Shown in pieces: positions 16,038-23,821 of a DNA stretch of 64,000 bases (position 1 is the first letter of the stretch; each line of letters begins with the position of its first letter). The position numbers were made by a program, and so were the translations under genes. Source of the stretch: Cytophaga aurantiaca DSM 3654 (GTDB lineage: Bacteria > Bacteroidota > Bacteroidia > Cytophagales > Cytophagaceae); contig NZ_KB903666.1 of NCBI RefSeq assembly GCF_000379725.1, positions 62,001-126,000 of the forward strand. Reading direction: 5' to 3'. The notes below the pieces were generated by a model, which made no database searches, had not been told where the DNA came from, and worked only from the letters and a program-made list of their open reading frames with translations.

Positions 16038-17270
16038 ATGCGACATACACAAAATAGAAATCTCATTACATTAATTTTAGGAATGCTGGCAACCGTTACG
16101 CCTTTTGCCATTGATCTGTATCTTCCTTCTTTCTCTAAAATTGCAACGCACTTAGGAACCACTACTGCAAAGGTTTCGCTTTCTGTTTCCAGTTATTTTA
16201 TCGGAATGGCGTTGGGACAATTAATATACGGCCCACTGCTGGATCGCTTTGGAAGAAAGACACCCCTTTATATTGGTTTATTTATTTTTATACTGGCAAG
16301 CATTGCCTGTACATTTTCTACAAGTGTAGAAGTTCTCATTACGGTTCGATTTATACAGGCATTAGGTGGCAGTGTTGCTGGTGTAGCAGCTATTGCAATG
16401 GTAAAAGATTTCTTCCCTCCGGAACAGGGAGCGAAGATTTTTGCGATGTTGATCTTAACGATTGGCTTATCACCGTTGCTTGCACCAACTATTGGCGGCT
16501 ATGTGGCTACCGTTATGGATTGGAAAGCAGTCTTCTTTCTATTGGCATTGATTGCAGTATTCGCCATAACAATTGTATTTCTGTTTTTACCTGAAGGACA
16601 AGAACCGGATAAAACCGTTTCGTTGCGTTTTATGCCAATGATGAAAACCTATTTCTCCATTCTTTCAGATCCACAGTTTTTTACCTATACGCTTTCAGGT
16701 TCGTTTGCGTTTGCTACCTTATTCATATATGTAGCAGGTTCTCCGATTGTATTCATGGAACTCTTTCATGTGAGTCCGCAGGTGTATGGTATGATCTTCG
16801 CATTTCTTTCCGTAGGCTTTATCGGAGCAAGTCAGTTGAATATATTTCTGGTTAAGAAATTCTCCAGTCATAATATATTTCGCTTTGCATTGATTGTGCA
16901 GGTGATCGCAGGTATTGTATTTCTTTTTGCTGCGTGGAGTGGTTGGATGAATTTGTATTCTACGATTGTGATGCTTTTTATTTTCTTAAGCTGCGTAGGG
17001 TTGATCAATCCGAATGCATCTGTCTTAGCTCTTGCTCCCTTTACTAAAAATGTAGGCAGTGCAGCTGCTATGATGGGTTGTTCTCAGATCGGTATTGCCG
17101 CACTTGCATCTATTGGTGTGGGTATGTTTGATACGGTCAGCATTCTCCCAATGATTGTATTGATGTCTGGTACGGCGGTTATTGCCTTGATTTTATTTAT
17201 AGTAGGTGAGAAGAAAATGAGTGGGAAGATTGTTATTACGGAGAGTAGTAATACAACTGTGATGCACTAG
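16038..17270 (+). CDS. Bcr/CflA-family MFS drug efflux protein
   Basis: About 410 residues, 12 TM helices. The helix 1 signature ATVTPFAIDLYLPSF is diagnostic of the Bcr/CflA subfamily, and GQLIYGPLLDRFGRKTPLYI gives the MFS loop motif. Members export bicyclomycin, chloramphenicol or metabolites. I chose the ATG at 16038 because it places about ten residues before helix 1, as in the family; an ATG at 16002 adds 12 residues (MCFLFSEFNTLF). Monocistronic, divergent from DoxX. Confidence 0.88.
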   Translation: MRHTQNRNLITLILGMLATVTPFAIDLYLPSFSKIATHLGTTTAKVSLSVSSYFIGMALGQLIYGPLLDRFGRKTPLYIGLFIFILASIACTFSTSVEVLITVRFIQALGGSVAGVAAIAMVKDFFPPEQGAKIFAMLILTIGLSPLLAPTIGGYVATVMDWKAVFFLLALIAVFAITIVFLFLPEGQEPDKTVSLRFMPMMKTYFSILSDPQFFTYTLSGSFAFATLFIYVAGSPIVFMELFHVSPQVYGMIFAFLSVGFIGASQLNIFLVKKFSSHNIFRFALIVQVIAGIVFLFAAWSGWMNLYSTIVMLFIFLSCVGLINPNASVLALAPFTKNVGSAAAMMGCSQIGIAALASIGVGMFDTVSILPMIVLMSGTAVIALILFIVGEKKMSGKIVITESSNTTVMH

Positions 17271-17499
17271 TATGTAGAAATTTCAAATAGCAAAAGACAA
17301 ATTTCAAACGGATAAGATCATATGTATCTGGTCTGTTGGTTTGCCGCCGTGAATTTTGAATATGCTATAAATCCTACAATATTTTTTAAAAATCATGTAA
17401 TGGTTTTGCTGAGTCGTATGTAGATCTTTGTGTGGTAAGATGCTTATCCATTGGGTAAGTATACATTTAAACGATCGTTCACCCAAATCAACTACGGTT

Positions 17500-17940
17500 A
17501 TGAAAACCATTCTATTTGTAATCTTTTCTTCCTTTATCTTATTCTTTGCAGGTATAGGAGCGAATGCACAGAATTATAAAGCTCAGCTTCCTGTTCAGAT
17601 CGACAGTTCAGGAGTCATGAAAAATGAGGCAGGAACCATTTTTGCTACCATTTCAAAAGACAGTATTATTAAAGATCATAAAGGGGAGAAGGTTGCTTTT
17701 ATTGATCGCAACGGAAATCTTATCGATAAAAATGGAAAAATTTTAGGTAAAACTGCTAAGAACGGAGACTTTCATAATGCGAAAAATGAAGTTGAATATA
17801 CGGTACAGCCTTCCACAAAAGGTGATACCTATGATGTATACGATAACACAGGGAAACGTGTATTGATTGTTCCTGCAAATTACAAAGCTCAGGCAGGCAT
17901 TATGGCTTATGTACATAAAAACATGTTGATCAGTAGATAG
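17500..17940 (+). CDS. Secreted protein with short beta repeats, function unknown
   Basis: About 146 residues. The ATG at 17500 gives a signal peptide ending GIGANAQN, a typical Bacteroidota cleavage site; earlier in-frame codons would bury it. The mature part shows repeated short units with a D-x-x-G or N-x-x-G turn: DSSGVMKNEAG, DRNGNLIDKNG, KNGDFHNAKN, DNTGKRV. This recalls periplasmic beta-flanking repeat proteins. No enzyme motif. A strong terminator follows 20 bp on. Confidence 0.75.
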   Translation: MKTILFVIFSSFILFFAGIGANAQNYKAQLPVQIDSSGVMKNEAGTIFATISKDSIIKDHKGEKVAFIDRNGNLIDKNGKILGKTAKNGDFHNAKNEVEYTVQPSTKGDTYDVYDNTGKRVLIVPANYKAQAGIMAYVHKNMLISR

Positions 17941-17960
17941 TCAGTCGTGATCAAACATAG

Positions 17961-17992
17961 AAAGGCAACGGAGTAATCGGTTGCCTTTTTTT
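17961..17992 (+). terminator. Rho-independent terminator
   Basis: Stem AAAGGCAAC/GTTGCCTTT, 10-nt loop, then a run of seven T. Follows the small secreted protein. Confidence 0.9.
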
Positions 17993-18160
17993 ATGTTATC
18001 GTAATTAGAATCATCGTATACTCTATATATTCTGAATCTATTCGATTATTATTAAAAACTTAATTTTGCAAATCTGTATTTTTGTTTTGATTCTGGTTAT
18101 CTTGAATAATCCTATTCTGCAGATCATACTACCTTTCAATTTTAATAAGCACAAACAATT

Positions 18161-18571
18161 ATGGAAACAGTACAAAACGAAGGTGTTATTTTTCCAAAAG
18201 GGGAAAAGACGTCAGCAGATTATTTTACCGGAACGGCATGGTTAACGGTGTTGGTTCCAAAGGATGAAACAGGAAACTACACAGTAGGGAATGTAGTATT
18301 TGAACCGGGTTGCAGAAACAATTGGCATACACATCCCGCGGGACAAATTCTTTTGGTAACTGAAGGAAATGGCTGGTATCAGGAAAGAAGTAAGACTGCA
18401 CGTGCTCTTAAAAAAGGAGATGTAGTTGTTATTGCATCTGCCATAGAACACTGGCACGGAGCTACAAAAGACAGTAGGTTCACACACATTGCGATAAGCA
18501 ATATTACAGAGAAGGGACCTGTTGAATGGCTGACTCCGGTTACAGATGAAGAGTATGATAGCGTGCATTGA
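18161..18571 (+). CDS. Cupin-domain protein
   Basis: 136 residues, one cupin barrel. Motif 1 reads [19 protein letters not shown] (two His and a Gln as metal ligands, residues 47-65) and motif 2 includes [15 protein letters not shown] (86-100) with the remaining His. This version is common beside alcohol dehydrogenases and in quinone or carboxymuconolactone-type stress genes. A TAATTTTG box at 18061-18068 could be its -7 element with a long leader. It precedes the alcohol dehydrogenase by 95 bp. Reaction unknown. Confidence 0.88.
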   Translation: METVQNEGVIFPKGEKTSADYFTGTAWLTVLVPKDETGNYTVGNVVFEPGCRNNWHTHPAGQILLVTEGNGWYQERSKTARALKKGDVVVIASAIEHWHGATKDSRFTHIAISNITEKGPVEWLTPVTDEEYDSVH

Positions 18572-18627
18572 AAAATTATGAATTCATTTTTTAGAGAATG
18601 TCTCGTTCTGTTGAGATACTTTCCCTT

Positions 18628-18662
18628 CTTATTACTTAAAACATAAAACTTATTACTTAAAA
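18628..18662. repeat. 14-bp direct repeat upstream of the alcohol dehydrogenase
   Basis: CTTATTACTTAAAA occurs at 18628-18641 and again at 18649-18662. The 21-bp period equals two helical turns. The second copy reaches the bases just before the ATG, so it could be a regulator site or a small tandem duplication. Confidence 0.6.
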
Positions 18663-18666
18663 AAAT

Positions 18667-19710
18667 ATGATACAGACCAAAGGTTACGCCGCTCAAAACG
18701 AAAAATCAGATCTTGCACCCTGGAATTTTGAACGCAGAGAAGTTGGACCGCACGACGTACAATTTGATATTTCATTTTGTGGTGTATGTCACTCGGATCT
18801 ACATCAGATTCGCAACGATTGGTTTCCTGGTATCTTCCCGATGGTACCCGGACATGAGATCGTTGGAAAGATTGTAAAAGTTGGTGCACATGTAACGAAA
18901 TTTAAAGTAGGTGATCTTGCAGGTACGGGCTGTCTGGTTGACTCCTGCAGAACGTGTGACAATTGCAAAGAAGGATTGGAGCAATATTGTTCAACAGGTC
19001 CGACAGGAACGTATAATAGTTTGGGACAGGATAAAAAGACACCAACGTATGGTGGGTATTCAAATACCATTGTCGTACACGAAGATTTTGTGTTACACAT
19101 CAGCGACAAGTTGGATCTTGCAGCAGCAGCACCGTTGTTGTGTGCGGGTATCACTACATATTCTCCATTAAGACACTGGAAAATTGGTAAAGGGCATAAA
19201 CTTGCTGTGCTGGGTCTTGGAGGTTTAGGTCACATGGCGGTGAAGTTTGGAGTAGCTTTTGGTGCAGAGGTAACTGTATTGAGTACCTCTCCAAATAAAG
19301 AGGTAGATGCGAAAAAATTAGGTGCGCATAACTTTGTCGTTACCACTGATCCTACACAAATCAAAGCAGCTAAAGCTTCGTTCGATTTTATTCTGGATAC
19401 GGTATCGGCGCCGCATGATATCAATATGTATATGTCGTTATTAAGAACCAATGGCGTACATATTTGTGTGGGTGTTCCTCCAACACCTTATCAGATAAAT
19501 GCATTCAGTATTATCGGAGGAAGAAAGAGCTTAGCAGGTTCGTCTATCGGAGGGTTACCTGAAACGCAGGAGATGCTTGACTTCTGTGCGAAACACAACA
19601 TCGTTTCGGATATAGAATTGATCGATATTAAAAATATCCATGCTTCGTATGATCGTATGATCAAAGGCGATGTGCGTTATCGATTTGTGATTGATATGGC
19701 GACTTTATAA
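18667..19710 (+). CDS. Zinc-dependent NAD(P)-alcohol dehydrogenase (YahK/CAD-like)
   Basis: 347 residues, medium-chain dehydrogenase fold. Catalytic zinc ligands are in CGVCHSDLH (38-46) and GHE (62-64). The structural zinc site has four Cys in CRTCDNCKEGLEQYC (residues 95-109). The coenzyme fold follows with GLGGLGHMAVKF (near 182). Pattern and length match the cinnamyl-alcohol/YahK aldehyde reductases that turn aldehydes into alcohols with NADPH. The preceding cupin gene may be co-expressed. Substrate not determinable. Confidence 0.93.
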   Translation: MIQTKGYAAQNEKSDLAPWNFERREVGPHDVQFDISFCGVCHSDLHQIRNDWFPGIFPMVPGHEIVGKIVKVGAHVTKFKVGDLAGTGCLVDSCRTCDNCKEGLEQYCSTGPTGTYNSLGQDKKTPTYGGYSNTIVVHEDFVLHISDKLDLAAAAPLLCAGITTYSPLRHWKIGKGHKLAVLGLGGLGHMAVKFGVAFGAEVTVLSTSPNKEVDAKKLGAHNFVVTTDPTQIKAAKASFDFILDTVSAPHDINMYMSLLRTNGVHICVGVPPTPYQINAFSIIGGRKSLAGSSIGGLPETQEMLDFCAKHNIVSDIELIDIKNIHASYDRMIKGDVRYRFVIDMATL

Positions 19711-19716
19711 AAGAAT

Positions 19717-19838
19717 TTAACCGCAAAGGGCGCAAATTTTTTTCGCAAAGAACGCAAAGGAAAAATATGGTAGACCGTATTTTATAAAATGACTTATTAC
19801 GTTCTTTGCGGTTTTATCTTCGCGCCCTTTGCGGTTAA
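19717..19838. repeat. Large imperfect hairpin made of CGCAAAG repeat units
   Basis: Outer arms TTAACCGCAAAGGGCGC (19717-19733) and its exact complement (19822-19838), inner arms CGCAAAGAACG (19744-19754) and CGTTCTTTGCG (19800-19810). It fills the gap between the convergent alcohol dehydrogenase and chrA genes. A lone half appears at 11361-11380. The family resembles dispersed intergenic repeats known from many Bacteroidota. Confidence 0.8.
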
Positions 19839-19854
19839 TTTTGTTAGTTTTTAT

Positions 19855-21006
19855 TTAAACCATATGAAATTTCGATACCATTCCTACCAATGCAGCAGCA
19901 AGGATCACAAAAGGTTCAGGAACTTTGTACTTGAATAAAATGATTGCTGTTACAATTGCAATAAGTACAGTAGGGATATCTGTTAAATTTCTTTTTGCCA
20001 GAATCAATACTGCACCAGCTATGGCGCCAATTGCAGCGGCTGTTACTCCATCTACAAATGCTTTTATTGCAGGATGTTTTCCATATTTTTTGAAATAAGG
20101 TGCAGGCAAAACGGTGAAAATATAACAGGGTATAAATGTTGCAAGTGCAGCCACGCAGGCACCCGAAACACCGCCAACAAGATAACCGATAAAGCCAACG
20201 GTGATAACAACCGGTCCGGGTGTGATCATCGCTACAGCAACTGCATCAACAAATTGCTGTTCGTTTAACCATTGATATTCTTTTACAACACCGCCATATA
20301 AAAACGGTACAATCGCAATACCGCTGCCGAATACAAAAGCACCAGCCTTTGTAAAGAACCAGGCAATCTGCCACAGCTTCCCATTTGTGCCTGCTGTTAC
20401 AGGAACCTGTAGCAATACTGGCCAGAATAACATTTTCAAAGAGGCTTTGTTAAATTTGGGTGGACTTTTTACAAACCAGATCAGAATTCCGGAAGCTAGG
20501 ATCAGCCAGATGTTTTCTTCTTCTGTAATGAATGTGAAACATAAGAGTACCACAAAGATTCCCCACAACCAATAGTCTTTACCAATGCTCTTTGTTGTAA
20601 GTTTATAGCTGCTGATGGCGATGATGCCTATTACTGCAGAACCTACACCATAAAAGATTGCCTGCATCCAGGGCAGTCCGCCAAAGGCTACATACGCCCA
20701 GCCGATACATAAGACCATTAAAAAAGAAGGAAGTACAAAGGCGATTCCCACCAGTGTGGCACCGATAATTTTGTAATGCACATAGCCGATGTAAATACTT
20801 AGCTGTGCAGCTAACGGGCCAGGAGCAAGCTGCGAAAGCGCCATGCCTTCTTTGTAATCTTCTTCGCTGATCCATTTTTTATTTTCAACCAGGTCGCGGT
20901 GGATGTAACCGACCAAAGCAACCGGTCCGCCGAAGCCCCAGGTACCTAGCTTTAAAAAATAAATGATCAGTTCTTTAAGAGAATAGGGAATGGTATTGAT
21001 ACTCAT
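19855..21006 (-). CDS. chrA: Chromate transporter, two-domain ChrA
   Basis: 383 residues with two CHR domains. Domain 1 (7-185) carries FLKLGTWGFGGPVALVGYIH and LSQLAPGPLAAQ; domain 2 (205-380) has the matching TKAGAFVFGSG and MITPGPVVITVGFIGYLVGG. The long form arose by duplication and exports chromate, probably in exchange for protons or by sulphate-type transport. About ten hydrophobic helices. Monocistronic; ends at a repeat hairpin. Real substrate may be sulphate or another oxyanion. Confidence 0.92.
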   Translation of the reverse strand: MSINTIPYSLKELIIYFLKLGTWGFGGPVALVGYIHRDLVENKKWISEEDYKEGMALSQLAPGPLAAQLSIYIGYVHYKIIGATLVGIAFVLPSFLMVLCIGWAYVAFGGLPWMQAIFYGVGSAVIGIIAISSYKLTTKSIGKDYWLWGIFVVLLCFTFITEEENIWLILASGILIWFVKSPPKFNKASLKMLFWPVLLQVPVTAGTNGKLWQIAWFFTKAGAFVFGSGIAIVPFLYGGVVKEYQWLNEQQFVDAVAVAMITPGPVVITVGFIGYLVGGVSGACVAALATFIPCYIFTVLPAPYFKKYGKHPAIKAFVDGVTAAAIGAIAGAVLILAKRNLTDIPTVLIAIVTAIILFKYKVPEPFVILAAALVGMVSKFHMV

Positions 21007-21199
21007 AAGGATTTTAAAATCTATTATATAATAATGAATAAAAAATGAAATTTATTATTTAGGTTTAACATACCAAATGTGTTTAGTATAAATCTTACTC
21101 TTTTTCGGGTATCGTACCACTAAAACAATTAAAGATTATAAATGGTATAAAGATTTCTTTATAGATCATCTTTACATCGTTTTCGATAAAATATACAAT

Positions 21200-21997
21200 A
21201 TGAATGAAACGACATTGGAACTTAGAACAGTAAACGTTACGCGGTATGTTACACCACTGCGTGAAGGTGGTTCTATGCCGGCAATAGTTGAAGCCGATGA
21301 TGGTTTTTTGTACGTAATTAAATTCCGTGGGGCCGGACAAGGTACGAATGCCTTGATTGCGGATCTGATAGGTGGTGAACTGGCACGTGCCTTAGGTTTG
21401 AAAGTTCCGGAGCTCGTATTTATTCATCTGGACGAAGGGTTTGGCAGAAGTGAAGCCGACGAAGAAATTCAGGATCTGTTAAAATTCAGTGTAGGCTTGA
21501 ATTTGGGTTTACATTATTTATCCGGTGCCATTACCTTTGATTCAACCGTAACAAAACTAGATCCACTGCTGGCTTCAAAGATCCTTTGGCTGGATTGTCT
21601 CTTAACCAATATAGATCGTACATGTCGCAATACCAATATGCTGATCTGGAACAAGGAGCTTTGGCTGATTGATCCGGGTGCGTCCTTGTATTTTCATCAT
21701 AACTGGAGCAATTGGAAAGAGCATATTAAGAGTCCGTTTGCCTTGGTGAAAAATCATGTGTTATTAAAAGATGCAGCGCAATTGAAAGAAGCGGATCTAT
21801 TCTGCAAAAAGATCTTAACGAAAGAAGTGATTGAATCGATCGTGTCGCTGATTCCAACGGATTGGTTAAAAGATGAACCGTTATTTGAAAGTAAAGAAGA
21901 ACAACGAAATGCCTATGCGGAGTTTTTGCTTACGCGTATGCAATATTCAGAACTATTTGTAAACGAAGCTCAACATGCACGAGAAGCACTTATTTGA
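21200..21997 (+). CDS. HipA-like Ser/Thr kinase (HipA_2 group)
   Basis: 265 residues. A short N-terminal strand region (GGSMPAIVEADDGFLYVIKFRG, Lys near 49 as ATP contact) is followed by the HipA-like lobe: catalytic NIDRTCRNTNML (residues 137-148) and IDPGASL (157-163), which supply the Asp pair. It lacks the N-terminal Couple_hipA domain and no HipB antitoxin gene is nearby. It overlaps a DUF3037 gene by 23 bp, a pairing seen across bacteria. Target and purpose are unknown. Confidence 0.82.
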   Translation: MNETTLELRTVNVTRYVTPLREGGSMPAIVEADDGFLYVIKFRGAGQGTNALIADLIGGELARALGLKVPELVFIHLDEGFGRSEADEEIQDLLKFSVGLNLGLHYLSGAITFDSTVTKLDPLLASKILWLDCLLTNIDRTCRNTNMLIWNKELWLIDPGASLYFHHNWSNWKEHIKSPFALVKNHVLLKDAAQLKEADLFCKKILTKEVIESIVSLIPTDWLKDEPLFESKEEQRNAYAEFLLTRMQYSELFVNEAQHAREALI

Positions 21998-22358
21998 TTA
22001 TGCTGTGATCCGTGTTGTACCTAGGGTAGAGCGCGAAGAATTTGTAAATGTGGGTGTGATTTTATTTTGCAAGGAAGAAAAATTTCTCCGGGTTAAATAT
22101 ATATTGGATGCCAATCGGTTGCTTGCTTTTTCTCCGGAATTGGATCTGGGTGCGATTGAAAATAATTTACAGGCAATGCAGCATATTTGTCTGGGGAATA
22201 AAGAAGGAGGCAGCATAGGAGAGTTGGATATTGCATCCCGCTTCCGGTGGATCACTGCAACCCGAAGCACGGTGATTCAGGCATCTAAGGTACATCCCGG
22301 ATATACGGAGAATGCTGCAGAGACGCTGGAAAAATTATTTATTGAACTGGTTATTTGA
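21975..22358 (+). CDS. DUF3037 protein, partner of the HipA-like kinase
   Basis: 127 residues. The opening YAVIRVVPRVEREEFVNVGVI is the DUF3037 signature (residues 9-29), followed by conserved FSPELDLGAIE. No catalytic motif is known. It overlaps the kinase gene by 23 bp in another frame, so the two are translated together. It might be a regulator, substrate or antitoxin of the kinase; this is inference from co-occurrence. Composite palindromes follow the stop. Confidence 0.85.
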   Translation: MHEKHLFDYAVIRVVPRVEREEFVNVGVILFCKEEKFLRVKYILDANRLLAFSPELDLGAIENNLQAMQHICLGNKEGGSIGELDIASRFRWITATRSTVIQASKVHPGYTENAAETLEKLFIELVI

Positions 22359-22374
22359 AAAATATAAATGCTCT

Positions 22375-22570
22375 ATCCGTAGAGTCAACGCAGCGCTCTA
22401 CGGATCTTCTTATTAAATAGAGTCTTTGACTCGGTTTATGTCTCTCTAAGTTTTTTAATCGAGTCAAAGACTCTCAATTATTAAACATCCGTAGAGCGCT
22501 GCGCTAACTCTACGGATAGCTCACCATACCACTCTCCATGGCCTGTGAGTCACAGGCCATGGAGAGTGGT
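22375..22570. repeat. Nested palindromes between convergent genes
   Basis: Three parts. (1) Hairpin with arms ATCCGTAGAG/CTCTACGGAT at 22375-22405, and a near reverse complement of that whole unit at 22487-22517 (29 of 31 bases). (2) Inside, AGAGTCTTTGACTCG at 22419-22433 and its exact complement at 22460-22474. (3) A separate palindrome at 22528-22570 with perfect 21-bp arms around one G. The first two parts can fold as separate hairpins or as one long cruciform. Confidence 0.93.
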
Positions 22571-22584
22571 TAAATAGTTACATA

Positions 22585-23820
22585 TTAATGCGCATGACCT
22601 TCTTCACTGGAGTTATTCATTTTTGAAAGTAAGGCATACGTTCCCTTAATAACAACTACTGCATTTTTTGAATCAAAACCAGATGGAAGAATAATTTCTG
22701 TATACCCAAGTTGTGTAAGCCCTATATTTACTTCAATTGCTCTGAAAATATATTCTTCTTCATGTTGAATGATTTCGGTCGTATCAACACGTTCTCCTTT
22801 AATATTTTCATTGTGAATGTGTTTATGAACAACTTCTTTAATAAAAATATAATTTTTATCACCTACATGTGCAATTGCTTTTTCAGGAACGACTACTTTT
22901 TTATTATCATCTCCAATTTCAATGAATGCCTTCAAATACATATTTGGCATGAGTGAGGGATCAGCATCGAAATGTGCGTGTACACGAATTGTTCTATCGG
23001 CAGATATTTGATGATTGATTAAGTATACCGTTGCTGTCCGTTCTTTAGAACTTTCGTTCACCAAATAAAACGTTATTTTTTGTCCCACTTTTATTTTAGA
23101 AATGTCTTTTTCAAACACCGTTAATTCAGCATGCAAGTGTTCGGTGTTTACGATCTCGCAAATGATATCCTGCGGAGCTACGTATTTTCCAATGTTCACA
23201 TTTACGGTTGTGACATACCCATTAATAGGTGAGTAGATAGAAACAACACTACGGATATTTGATTTTGTCAATGTAGATGGATTGATATTTAGTATTTTTA
23301 GTTCTTCTGTTAATCCGCCAATGGTAGCTTGTAAACTATTGTATTCAGAACTCACCTGTTGAAATGTTTTGGCCGCTGCTACATTTTCACGGGCAAGTTC
23401 TTCCTGTCTTTTATATTCAAGTTCCAGGTATTTTAATTTTTGAATATTTTCTAAGTATTGTGTTTGAATTAAAATGAAGCTTGGGTTTTGTAATGTTAAC
23501 AGTACGTCTCCTTTTTTCACTTTCATGCCTTGAAGTAAATCGGTAGATTTTACAAATCCGCCCATAAGTGCAGATACCGATACCATATTTTGTGGGGGCA
23601 CGTCAAGCATACCATTTACTTCAATAGTAGCATGCAGATCTTTCATCTCTATTTTACCATATTGTATTTCTGCACTTTTATATTGCGTTTCTGTTAATTC
23701 TACAATGCCTTCTTCATCGTGATGTTCTTCTGCTGTAGATTCCGTACTTGTACTTTTGCACGAAGCAAGGATAGAACAGATAAGTAAGGTATAAGCTATG
23801 TTATATAATGTTGCTTTCAT
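22585..23820 (-). CDS. RND efflux periplasmic adaptor lipoprotein (CusB/CzcB-like)
   Basis: About 411 residues. The ATG at 23820 lies one base after the pump's stop, and gives a lipobox LLICSILASC; an earlier TTG in frame was rejected. Order: lipoprotein signal, a lipoyl-like barrel with GGFVKSTDLLQGMKVKKGDVL, a coiled-coil hairpin (residues about 125-185), second lipoyl half (SPINGYVTTVNVNIGKYV), beta-barrel and a His-rich end (VVHKHIHNEN; EEGHAH). His clusters suggest handling of copper, zinc or a similar cation. It joins the RND pump to the outer-membrane channel. Third gene of the metal-efflux unit. Confidence 0.92.
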   Translation of the reverse strand: MKATLYNIAYTLLICSILASCKSTSTESTAEEHHDEEGIVELTETQYKSAEIQYGKIEMKDLHATIEVNGMLDVPPQNMVSVSALMGGFVKSTDLLQGMKVKKGDVLLTLQNPSFILIQTQYLENIQKLKYLELEYKRQEELARENVAAAKTFQQVSSEYNSLQATIGGLTEELKILNINPSTLTKSNIRSVVSIYSPINGYVTTVNVNIGKYVAPQDIICEIVNTEHLHAELTVFEKDISKIKVGQKITFYLVNESSKERTATVYLINHQISADRTIRVHAHFDADPSLMPNMYLKAFIEIGDDNKKVVVPEKAIAHVGDKNYIFIKEVVHKHIHNENIKGERVDTTEIIQHEEEYIFRAIEVNIGLTQLGYTEIILPSGFDSKNAVVVIKGTYALLSKMNNSSEEGHAH

Positions 23821-23821
23821 A

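Noticed and set aside
21200-21997. Classical HipBA toxin-antitoxin
   Set aside because: No HipB-type DNA-binding protein is adjacent and the N-terminal HipA domain is missing.
22375-22570. CRISPR-like repeated units
   Set aside because: The repeats are reverse complements in a nested arrangement, without regular spacers or cas genes nearby.
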